32,821 nt of DNA, from positions 3,781-36,601 of the forward strand of contig NZ_LMUU01000132.1 of assembly GCF_009765775.1 (NCBI RefSeq), given 5' to 3'. Below, piece after piece: positions 1 to 6,301 of the stretch (its first letter is position 1; every line of letters begins with the position of its first letter). Under the pieces are notes generated by a model, which saw only the letters and a list, made by a program, of their open reading frames with translations, searched no databases and was not told the DNA's origin. The translations under genes and the position numbers were made by a program. The stretch is from Beijerinckia sp. L45. GTDB lineage: Bacteria > Pseudomonadota > Alphaproteobacteria > Rhizobiales > Beijerinckiaceae.

Positions 1-414
1 GGCGCTGCCGGCCCCCTCGACGATCACCAGATCCGCCTCGGCCTTGAGGCGTGCAAAACTGTCGAGCACAGCCGGCATCAGCCGCGGCTTCCAGCCCTGG
101 TAGGCCTTGGCCTCGGCCTGGCCGGCGATGCGGCCCTGAACCACGATCTGCGATCCCGTCCCGCTCTGCGGCTTCAGCAGCACCGGGTTCATATGGACGG
201 AGGTCGCGACCTTGCAGGCGCGCGCTTGGACCGCCTGCGCGCGGCCGATCTCGCCGCCATCCGCCGTCACCGCCGCGTTGTTCGACATGTTCTGCGGCTT
301 GAACGGCCGCACGCTGAGCCCGCGATTGACGAAGGCGCGACATAGGCCGCCAACGACGAGCGACTTGCCGACGTCGGAGCCGGTGCCTTGCAGCATGATG
401 GTCTTGGCGGTCAT
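1..414 (-). CDS. cobQ: Cobyric acid synthase, N-terminal part (runs off the left edge)
   Basis: This is the first 138 codons of a glutamine-dependent cobyric acid synthase (CobQ/CbiP), which amidates side chains b, d, e and g of adenosylcobyrinic acid a,c-diamide in cobalamin synthesis. The protein opens [18 protein letters not shown], a P-loop-like ATP site of the dethiobiotin-synthetase fold at residues 9-18. It continues with the family segments [12 protein letters not shown] and [10 protein letters not shown]. The C-terminal glutaminase domain lies outside the window. The gene follows tlpA on the same strand with 23 bp between them, so the two may be cotranscribed. The ATG at 414 is immediately preceded by GGAG, which is unusually close. 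An internal Met at residue 7 would be possible, but the family usually starts at this Met. The assignment is secure; only the start is slightly uncertain. Confidence 0.93.
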   Translation of the reverse strand, partial: MTAKTIMLQGTGSDVGKSLVVGGLCRAFVNRGLSVRPFKPQNMSNNAAVTADGGEIGRAQAVQARACKVATSVHMNPVLLKPQSGTGSQIVVQGRIAGQAEAKAYQGWKPRLMPAVLDSFARLKAEADLVIVEGAGSA

Positions 415-437
415 CTCCGGACTCGTCGCAGCCGCGC

Positions 438-1097
438 CTAGCTGTCCAGCCCCTTGATCAGGGCCTGCGCGTCGGGCGAGTCCCACTCTGCCGCGCCGGC
501 CATCGTGCCGATCTCGCAGCCGTCCTTGCCGATGAGGATGGTGGTGGGCAGGCCCAGGATCTTCTGGTTGCGCTTCAACTGCTGCAGAATGTCGGCGGTA
601 TTGTCGGCGTAGAAGGGTAGGGTGGTCGCGCCGATCTCCCTCAAAAAGCTCTTCGGCTTGTCGAGCCGCACCGTGTCGATGTTGATCGCCACGACGGAAA
701 AATCCTTGGAGCCGAGGGACGTTTGCAGCCTGGCAAGGGCCGGCATTTCCTGCCGGCACGGCACGCACCAGGTCGCCCAGAGGTTGAGCAGGATCGTCTT
801 GCCCTTGAAAGCGCCGACGGTGGTCTTCAACCCGTCGGGCCCGTCGAAGGCGATGTCGGAGAGCTGGTTTTCGTCCTGCGTCAGCGCCAGCGCGGCCACT
901 TCGCCGTGCACCAGCGGATCCGCCTTGTCAGCCGCCAGGCGCGACAGCGCGCAGGAGCCGGTGAAGGCGACTTTCTTGCGGCCGGGATGCTCCATCTCGT
1001 ATAGACCGAAGACGAGGGCGGCGATCACCACGCCGCCGACCGTGACGGCGACGGGTCCAAGCTTTTTGGGGCGAGTGGTCGGCACGGGATCAGTCAT
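438..1097 (-). CDS. tlpA: TlpA-type membrane-anchored thioredoxin-like protein
   Basis: The 219-residue protein has a short cytoplasmic N-terminus, one membrane segment at about residues 16-33, and a periplasmic thioredoxin fold with the redox motif W-C-V-P-C at 110-114. A cis-proline region (LGLPTT) lies near residue 180. TlpA proteins of rhizobia are reductants for cytochrome oxidase copper assembly (CoxB/ScoI), as established for Bradyrhizobium. Two further cysteines (residue 49, and one in the segment KDGCEIG near the C-terminus) match the extra cysteines seen in that TlpA. The start codon is only 28 bp from the divergent argH start, an arrangement also known in bradyrhizobia. The gene is followed by cobQ. 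The family assignment is strong; the client protein is inferred. Confidence 0.9.
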   Translation of the reverse strand: MTDPVPTTRPKKLGPVAVTVGGVVIAALVFGLYEMEHPGRKKVAFTGSCALSRLAADKADPLVHGEVAALALTQDENQLSDIAFDGPDGLKTTVGAFKGKTILLNLWATWCVPCRQEMPALARLQTSLGSKDFSVVAINIDTVRLDKPKSFLREIGATTLPFYADNTADILQQLKRNQKILGLPTTILIGKDGCEIGTMAGAAEWDSPDAQALIKGLDS

Positions 1098-1125
1098 TCA
1101 AGCTTCTTTTCATGAGCGCGAGAAC

Positions 1126-2505
1126 ATGAGCAACAAAATGTGGGGCGGCCGGTTCGCCAGCGGTCCCGACGCCATCATGGAAGAGATCAACGCCTCCATC
1201 GGCTTCGATCAGAAGCTGGCATCGCAGGACATTGCGGGATCGTTAGCCCATGTCGCCATGCTGGCCAAGACCGGCATCGTCGACGCCGCCGACGCCGCGG
1301 CCATCGCGGAGGGGCTAAAGACCATCCGTGGCGAAATCGAGAGCGGCAGCTTCACCTTCTCACGCGCGCTCGAAGACATCCACATGAACGTCGAGTCGCG
1401 GCTGGCGGCGCTCGTCGGCCCCGCGGCCGGCCGTCTACACACGGCGCGCTCGCGCAACGACCAGGTGGCGCTCGATTTCCGGCTCTGGGTGCGCGACACC
1501 GCGGATCAGATCGACGGCCAGCTTCGTGACCTGCAAAAGGTGCTCGCGTCCAAGGCTTTGGAGCACGCCGGCAGCGTGATGCCGGGCTTCACCCACATGC
1601 AGAGCGCCCAGCCGATCACTTTCGGCCATCATCTGCTGGCCTATGTCGAGATGCTGGGCCGCGACCGCGGCCGTTTCCAGGATGCGCGCAAGCGGCTCAA
1701 CGAGTGCCCGCTCGGCGCGGCGGCGCTGGCCGGCACCTCGTTCCCGATCGACCGCGATCAGACCGCCAAGGCGCTGGGCTTCGACCGGCCGACCGCCAAC
1801 TCGCTCGACAGCGTATCGGACCGCGATTTCGCCCTGGAAGCGCTGGCCGCTGCCGCGATCTGCGCCACCCATCTCTCGCGCTTCGCCGAAGAGATCGTGC
1901 TGTGGGCGACCTCGCAGTTCGCCTTCGCCGCGCTGTCCGACAAGTTTTCGACCGGCTCCTCGATCATGCCGCAGAAGCGCAATCCCGATGCCGCGGAGCT
2001 TGTGCGCGGCAAGTCGGGACGGGTGATCGGCGCGCTGACCGGCCTTTTGATCGTGATGAAGGGCCTGCCGCTCGCCTATTCCAAGGACATGCAGGAGGAC
2101 AAGGAAGGCACCTTCGACTCGCTGCAGACCCTGTCCCTCTGCCTCGCCGCGATGACCGGAATGGTCGCCGACCTCGCGCCCGACACCGCGCGCATGGAAG
2201 CCGCCGCCGGCGCTGGTTTCTCGACCGCGACGGATCTCGCGGATTGGCTGGTGCGGGCGCTCAACATGCCGTTCCGCGATGCCCATCATGTCACGGGTCG
2301 GGTGGTGGCCTTGGCGGCGGAGAAGAAGGTCGGACTCGAAGACCTCAGCCTCGACGATCTCCGGGGCATCGAACCCAAGATCACCGACGCCGTGTTTGCG
2401 GTCCTCGGCGTGCAGAACTCGGTGGCGAGCCGCGTCAGTTACGGCGGCACCGCGCCGGCCAACGTCAAGTCACAGGCGGAGCGCTGGCTGACGGCTTTGC
2501 AGTGA
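1126..2505 (+). CDS. argH: Argininosuccinate lyase
   Basis: ArgH splits argininosuccinate into arginine and fumarate, the last step of arginine synthesis, as a cytosolic homotetramer. The 459-residue length matches the family (about 457-470). The fumarase/aspartase superfamily signature [12 protein letters not shown] lies at residues 277-288 and includes the flexible catalytic-serine loop. The substrate-binding segments TARSRNDQ (106-113) and FTHMQSAQP (155-163) are also present. I chose the ATG at 1126, which gives [10 protein letters not shown]; the frame stays open far upstream, but that part is antisense to tlpA and not ArgH-like. A start at 1138 (MWGGRF) is also possible. The 3' end overlaps the small minus-strand ORF at 2470-2712 by 36 bp. 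Confidence 0.96.
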   Translation: MSNKMWGGRFASGPDAIMEEINASIGFDQKLASQDIAGSLAHVAMLAKTGIVDAADAAAIAEGLKTIRGEIESGSFTFSRALEDIHMNVESRLAALVGPAAGRLHTARSRNDQVALDFRLWVRDTADQIDGQLRDLQKVLASKALEHAGSVMPGFTHMQSAQPITFGHHLLAYVEMLGRDRGRFQDARKRLNECPLGAAALAGTSFPIDRDQTAKALGFDRPTANSLDSVSDRDFALEALAAAAICATHLSRFAEEIVLWATSQFAFAALSDKFSTGSSIMPQKRNPDAAELVRGKSGRVIGALTGLLIVMKGLPLAYSKDMQEDKEGTFDSLQTLSLCLAAMTGMVADLAPDTARMEAAAGAGFSTATDLADWLVRALNMPFRDAHHVTGRVVALAAEKKVGLEDLSLDDLRGIEPKITDAVFAVLGVQNSVASRVSYGGTAPANVKSQAERWLTALQ

Positions 2506-2712
2506 GGCGCCGACGTCCCGTTCGATCGCGACGATATGGGTGATCACCGTCCGGCAGAGTTCGCGGATATCTGGCTCGGCAAGTCCCTTTGGATCTTGCA
2601 GCCCGGTCCGCGCCAAGTCCTTGATGCGGTGGCTGGTGATGTCCTGGTGCTCCCTCGGCGGCACGCCGAGGAAAGCCTTCAGCATCAAGATGTCCGCCTG
2701 ATCTATGAGCAT
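2470..2712 (-). CDS. Small hypothetical protein
   Basis: I do not recognise this 80-residue protein. It opens [18 protein letters not shown] and is mostly charged and helical, without membrane segment or signal peptide. I chose the ATG at 2712, with GGGGGA about 10 bases upstream. A TTG at 2739 would add nine Arg-rich residues. Its 3' end overlaps the end of argH on the opposite strand by 36 bp. The ordered amphipathic sequence and an upstream AT-rich region with a perfect inverted repeat (2796-2812) argue that it is real. It remains a hypothetical protein, and a chance ORF antisense to argH cannot be excluded. Confidence 0.42.
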   Translation of the reverse strand: MLIDQADILMLKAFLGVPPREHQDITSHRIKDLARTGLQDPKGLAEPDIRELCRTVITHIVAIERDVGASLQSRQPALRL

Positions 2713-2795
2713 CGAATCTCGTCCCCCGCGACGTCGCAATTATGGAGGAACGCGCGCGAAACGCCATTCGCCGTTTGAATTTTAAAGAGGCATAA

Positions 2796-2812
2796 TCAAG
2801 TACTATACTTGA
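2796..2812. promoter_or_regulatory. Perfect 7-bp inverted repeat, operator-like
   Basis: TCAAGTA-CTA-TACTTGA is a perfect inverted repeat with a 3-base spacer in a short AT-rich stretch between the end of corA and the start of the small ORF at 2712. Two arms of this size on about 1.5 helical turns fit a dimeric repressor site such as those of the MarR or GntR families. No regulator gene of that kind lies next to it. Confidence 0.35.
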
Positions 2813-2853
2813 CTATGCAGCATATGGGTGCGCCGGAGGCGTATCAGGCGCGC

Positions 2854-3843
2854 TCACCACCACCCCTTCACCTTGAACCAGACTGCCGGCAAAAGCGCGC
2901 TGATGAAGATGACGCTCAGACCCATCGTATAGCCATGCGGCCAATCCAGCTCCGGCATGGTCTTGAAGTTCATGCCCCACATCGACGCGAAGAAGGTCGG
3001 AGGAATGCCGACGACCGAGACCACGGTGAGGACGCGGAACACGTTGTTCTGTTCGATATTGGCGATGCCGAGCAGCGTATCGAGGAGGAATTGCGTCTTG
3101 TTGGTGAGGTGCTCCTCATAGTCGTTGAGCGACTTGGCGTCCTGCCCCATGACGTCGAGGCGCGTCTTGCAATCCGCCGTCATGTAGGCGCTTGCGTGGG
3201 TCGCAATGTAGGGAATCATACGGTTGAATCCGAGCAGGGTCTCGCTCATCTTCGAGGCCAGATCGCCGCTGCGGCCGACGGTTTGAAGAAACACCTTCAA
3301 TGTATCGTTGGTCTGGCGCGGACGCCGAGCCTTGGCGGAGATCATGTCGGTAGCGAAGACACGCCGCGAAATGCCGTCGAGATCGCCGCCGATCCGTTCA
3401 AGCACATCGGCGATATGATCGATGATGATCTCGAGGATGGTGACGGTGGCGCCGAGCCCGCCGTGTGAAATCGCACCCTTTTCCGTAAGCTTTTTCGTCA
3501 AGCCCTCGAAGGACGGCAAACGCTCGAAGCGGACGGTCAGCACGCGCTCCTTGGACATCACGAAGCCGATCGGCGCGGTATGCGGAAAACCCGTGGCGTC
3601 CTTCGTCGTAGCCGGCAGGCTCATGATGATATTGTCGCCGTCGGTCGCGAGCCGCGACGAGGACTCGATTTCTTCGAGGTCGGCGAGCGTCGGCACCCGG
3701 GTGCCGAGCGCACGTTCCAGGAACGCGACTTCCTCGGTCGTCGGATTGAAAGCGTCGATCCAATTGGCCTGCGGGGGCAGATGCGTGCCGGACTGATCGC
3801 AGGGAATTACGCCATGGGCGTCAGAGCCGTAAAACATCAACAT
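2854..3843 (-). CDS. corA: CorA-family magnesium/divalent cation channel
   Basis: The 329-residue protein has the CorA layout: a cytoplasmic N-terminal alpha/beta domain, a long helical stalk, and two C-terminal membrane helices (about residues 269-288 and 304-324). The invariant pore motif G-M-N is at 290-292, followed by an acidic periplasmic loop (MPELDW). The C-terminus KVKGWW is lysine-rich, as usual. CorA forms a pentameric Mg2+/Co2+/Ni2+ channel in the inner membrane. I prefer the ATG at 3843 because GGAG lies 12 bases upstream and the CorA N-terminal fold starts there. The frame extends to an ATG at 3924, but the extra 27 residues look unrelated. Ion specificity cannot be read from the sequence. 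Confidence 0.88.
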   Translation of the reverse strand: MLMFYGSDAHGVIPCDQSGTHLPPQANWIDAFNPTTEEVAFLERALGTRVPTLADLEEIESSSRLATDGDNIIMSLPATTKDATGFPHTAPIGFVMSKERVLTVRFERLPSFEGLTKKLTEKGAISHGGLGATVTILEIIIDHIADVLERIGGDLDGISRRVFATDMISAKARRPRQTNDTLKVFLQTVGRSGDLASKMSETLLGFNRMIPYIATHASAYMTADCKTRLDVMGQDAKSLNDYEEHLTNKTQFLLDTLLGIANIEQNNVFRVLTVVSVVGIPPTFFASMWGMNFKTMPELDWPHGYTMGLSVIFISALLPAVWFKVKGWW

Positions 3844-3912
3844 TGTGCTGTGCAACTCCAAGTTTAACATTGGACGTAGAAAACAGACGCAAGCCCGAAA
3901 CGCTTCATCGAG

Positions 3913-3937
3913 GGAACAGATCATTCTACCGAGCGTT
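3913..3937 (+). promoter_or_regulatory. Sigma-EcfG-type general stress promoter
   Basis: The sequence GGAAC, 16 bases, then CGTT matches the alphaproteobacterial EcfG consensus GGAAC-N16/17-CGTT exactly. It lies 64 bases upstream of the ATG at 4002, whose product belongs to a family often found in stress regulons. The transcription start would fall near 3944. No other intergenic GGAAC in the window has a correctly spaced CGTT. Confidence 0.7.
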
Positions 3938-4001
3938 TAATAAACCTGGATCGCGTCACGCGACCATGAGCTTGCTTGCCAGCGCACGATAAGAGGACTC
4001 A

Positions 4002-4361
4002 ATGAACACCGAAGACATCAAAGCCACCGCGAAAAATATTGGCGCCAGTGCAGGCAAGACAGCTGATGACGTGAAGAAGTCTGTTCAGGCGTCGACTGAC
4101 GATGTGACCGACGACGCGAAGGGCTATGCCGCACAAGCAAGCGATGCCGCAAGCGATCTCTACGGGCGCGCTAAAGAAACCGTCCGGAATGCTGCCGACA
4201 GCATGCCTCAGTCGGCAGCAGACGCGGTCGCGGCTGGAAAGCGGGCCTACGATGGCAGCGCCGATCAACTGGTTCGTCAGATCGCCAAGCAGCCGCTCGA
4301 AGCGCTTCTGCTCGCGGGGGCAATCGGCTACCTCGTGGGCTGGGCAACCAGCCGCAGCTAA
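4002..4361 (+). CDS. DUF883 / ElaB-YqjD-like membrane-anchored stress protein
   Basis: The 119-residue protein has a long Ala/Asp/Lys-rich amphipathic N-terminal part (about residues 1-85) and one C-terminal hydrophobic helix (about 96-114, LEALLLAGAIGYLVGWATSR). This is the arrangement of the ElaB/YqjD/DUF883 family. E. coli YqjD binds ribosomes at the inner membrane in stationary phase; that role is known only for the E. coli proteins. The ATG has a good Shine-Dalgarno sequence (GAGGAC, 4-9 bases upstream). The sigma-EcfG-type promoter just upstream fits a general-stress function. The next gene, at 4422, lies 60 bp downstream on the same strand and may be cotranscribed. Confidence 0.82.
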   Translation: MNTEDIKATAKNIGASAGKTADDVKKSVQASTDDVTDDAKGYAAQASDAASDLYGRAKETVRNAADSMPQSAADAVAAGKRAYDGSADQLVRQIAKQPLEALLLAGAIGYLVGWATSRS

Positions 4362-4421
4362 GCGCCTTAACGACTTGGGGTCCGATCGGCCGTGAGGCGG
4401 TTGGTCCAACAGGAGATGTCG

Positions 4422-4688
4422 ATGACCCGAGAGGTCTGTTCGAGTTCTGAGCTACAAACGATCTGTCTGCAGTCCTTGAAGCAATGCGCGGGCTTCGAAA
4501 ACGTCAACGAAATCTTGATTCAACCGCGGGCCTCGTTAGAGGGCGGCACGAACTGGACGCTCGCCGCAGTGCGGCCCCGGGTCGATAACAATGTCCTTCG
4601 TGCTGCTCGAAGCACGATCGAGATGCTGCAAACATCCTACGCCTTGACCGCTGACGAACTTCTGAAGCCGGGCCGTCGGCGCGCCTGA
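4422..4688 (+). CDS. Small hypothetical protein
   Basis: I do not recognise this 88-residue protein. It opens MTREVCSSSELQ and has a mixed alpha/beta appearance with no membrane segment. Two cysteines in the N-terminal third (ICLQSLKQCAGF) are seven residues apart. I chose the ATG at 4422 because AGGAG sits six bases upstream; the ATG at 4416 abuts that site and the GTG at 4392 has none. It may share the stress promoter of the preceding DUF883 gene, since no other promoter is obvious in the 60-bp gap. Confidence 0.6.
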   Translation: MTREVCSSSELQTICLQSLKQCAGFENVNEILIQPRASLEGGTNWTLAAVRPRVDNNVLRAARSTIEMLQTSYALTADELLKPGRRRA

Positions 4689-4704
4689 TCGGGCCGCCGG
4701 CCAG

Positions 4705-4726
4705 TTTGTGGCGGAACCGTCACAAA
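4705..4726. promoter_or_regulatory. 22-bp imperfect palindrome
   Basis: TTTGTGGCGG-AA-CCGTCACAAA pairs over ten positions with one G-T mismatch. It lies 17 bp after the stop codon of the small ORF ending at 4688. As RNA it would form a stem, but no U-run follows. It may be a weak terminator of the upstream operon or an operator. The TGTG/CACA ends recall CRP/FNR-family sites, but the spacing is two bases too long for a CRP site. Confidence 0.35.
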
Positions 4727-4799
4727 ACGTGTTCTCTGCGAAGCGTCAGGCCCTGTTGCTCGAATTGCTGAGCAAGCCTCTGATTATCCAAAGATAAGT

Positions 4800-4827
4800 A
4801 ACGGCCATACCCGCGGGTGTGGCCGTT
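4800..4827. promoter_or_regulatory. 28-bp near-perfect palindrome upstream of fabH-like gene
   Basis: Arms AACGGCCA and TGGCCGTT flank a second palindrome, ACCCGCGGGT. The only unpaired position is a T opposite a G, which can wobble-pair in RNA. The element is about 70 bp upstream of the fabH-like start and has no following U-run. It may be a repressor operator or a stable hairpin in the leader. Confidence 0.4.
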
Positions 4828-4899
4828 GTCGGCTCTAGCCGCGCCAATCGATATAGCTTAACCCGAGCGGATGGCATCGGGTGTAGACCGCCCGAGCCG

Positions 4900-5904
4900 A
4901 TGGATCGGAAGGCGCGCCGTTTGGGTCGCATGCATATTCTCGGCACCGGCTCTTATGCGCCGGAGCGAATTCTCACCAACCATGATCTCGAAGCCATGGT
5001 CGCGACGTCGGATACCTGGATCCGCGAGCGAACCGGCATCCGCGAACGTCGGATCGCCGCCGAAGGCGAGGTCACGTCCGACATGGCTGTCGCGGCGGCG
5101 CTGAAGGCGCTCGCCATGGCGGAAACCGATGCAGCCGACCTCGATGCGATCATCGTCGCGACCATTTCGCCCGACATGCCGATGCCGGCTTGCGCCGCGA
5201 TCGTCCAAGCCAAGCTCGGGGCTCACAAGGCTTTCGCCTTCGATCTCTCCGCGGCCTGCGCCGGCTCGCTCTACGGCATGACCATCGCAGATCAGTTCAT
5301 CCGGACCGGCAGCGCGAAGCGTATTCTCGTCATCGGCGCGGAACTGCTGAGCCGCCTCGTCGACTGGACGGACCGCAACACCTGCATCCTCTTCGGCGAC
5401 GCTGCCGGCGCGCTGGTTCTAGGGCCAAGCCCGGATCCGGATCGCGGCCTGCTCTCCGCACATCTCCACACCGATGGAACAATGGTGCCGAGCCTCTGCA
5501 TTCCTGGCGGTGGGAGTCGGCATCCGCAATCCGCCGAGGTGCTGGAACATTCTCTTCACAAAATCGCGATGAACGGCCGCGAGGTTTACAAATTCGCCGT
5601 TCGCGTCCTGCCGGAAGCCCTGAACGAAGCGTTCGCCGCCAACGGCGTGGTGGCCGGCGACATCGACCATATCGTGTCGCATCAGGCCAACTTGCGCATC
5701 GTCGAGTCCGTGCTCGACCGCGTCGGCATCCCGATGGAGAAATGCTGGCTCAACCTCGATCGCTACGGCAACACGTCGAGCGCCTCCCTGCCGATCTCGC
5801 TGGACGAAGCCAATCGGGCCGGGCGCTTGAAGCCGGGCGACCTCGTCGCGATGATGGCGATCGGGGCTGGCATGGCCTGGGGCAGCGCTCTGATGCGGTG
5901 GTAA
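4900..5904 (+). CDS. FabH-like beta-ketoacyl-ACP synthase III
   Basis: KAS III enzymes condense an acyl-CoA starter with malonyl-ACP. This 334-residue protein has the thiolase fold with all three catalytic residues: Cys120 in SAACAGSLYG, His261 in SHQANLRI, and Asn291 in GNTSSASLPISL. The GDAAGALVL segment is also conserved. A housekeeping fabH normally sits beside plsX, which is absent here, so this is probably a second, specialised KAS III. It lies 2.7 kb from the large PKS gene and could supply a starter unit or make an unusual acyl chain, but no operon links them. I chose the ATG at 4900; the family core starts at Met 4930 (MHILGTG), and neither has a strong ribosome site. Two palindromes lie upstream. 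Confidence 0.85.
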   Translation: MDRKARRLGRMHILGTGSYAPERILTNHDLEAMVATSDTWIRERTGIRERRIAAEGEVTSDMAVAAALKALAMAETDAADLDAIIVATISPDMPMPACAAIVQAKLGAHKAFAFDLSAACAGSLYGMTIADQFIRTGSAKRILVIGAELLSRLVDWTDRNTCILFGDAAGALVLGPSPDPDRGLLSAHLHTDGTMVPSLCIPGGGSRHPQSAEVLEHSLHKIAMNGREVYKFAVRVLPEALNEAFAANGVVAGDIDHIVSHQANLRIVESVLDRVGIPMEKCWLNLDRYGNTSSASLPISLDEANRAGRLKPGDLVAMMAIGAGMAWGSALMRW

Positions 5905-5942
5905 GAGGCCGCCGTTCTGCCGCGAAATCACCGCAGAGTTGC

Positions 5943-5964
5943 ATGATCGGCCAAGCCGGATCAT
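5943..5964 (+). terminator. Hairpin after the fabH-like gene
   Basis: ATGATC-GGC and GCC-G-GATCAT form a nine-base-pair stem with one bulged G and a CAA loop, 38 bp after the stop codon. The following GTTGTCCTTAA is only mildly T-rich, so termination strength is uncertain. Confidence 0.3.
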
Positions 5965-6083
5965 GTTGTCCTTAATAAATGCGTTGAAGTTTCTCTGAGC
6001 GTTGAGGCAAGCGCCCGCTTGCCGTCGGGTTGAACCGAGTGACAGCTTTTGAGGGAACGACGACGTCGGGAAGGATGAACGCC

Positions 6084-6296
6084 ATGACCTCGCTCAACAA
6101 ATCGCCGGACCGTAAGCCTGTGACCACCGCGGCGCAGAAGCCCGAAGGCGCAGGTTCGTCGCACCAGTTGCCGCCCCCGGCAGCAGGCGCCCATGCCGCA
6201 AGCCATCTCACCAATGAAGACGCCACGCCGGGCTCGGGCGCGCTCACCAGCCGCGCCAACGCCTCGGGCCGGGAAGTCGACGGCGGCGCGGGCTGA
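6084..6296 (+). CDS. Small disordered hypothetical protein
   Basis: I do not recognise this 70-residue protein. It is rich in Pro, Ala, Ser and Gly, lacks hydrophobic segments, and is probably disordered. The ATG at 6084 has an excellent Shine-Dalgarno sequence (GAAGGA, eight bases upstream), which is the main support for it being translated. Alternative starts at 6075 and 6030 (TTG) are less well placed. It ends five bases before the possible TTG start of the hybrid kinase, so the two may be cotranscribed and coupled. Confidence 0.5.
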   Translation: MTSLNKSPDRKPVTTAAQKPEGAGSSHQLPPPAAGAHAASHLTNEDATPGSGALTSRANASGREVDGGAG

Positions 6297-6301
6297 GCCA
6301 T

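Noticed and set aside
4705-4726. CRP/FNR binding site
   Set aside because: The TGTGG and TCACA halves are eight bases apart rather than six, so it is kept only as an unassigned palindrome.
6054-6078. Second sigma-EcfG promoter before the 70-residue ORF
   Set aside because: GGAAC is present, but no CGTT lies 16-17 bases later, and the ATG would fall inside the -10 region.
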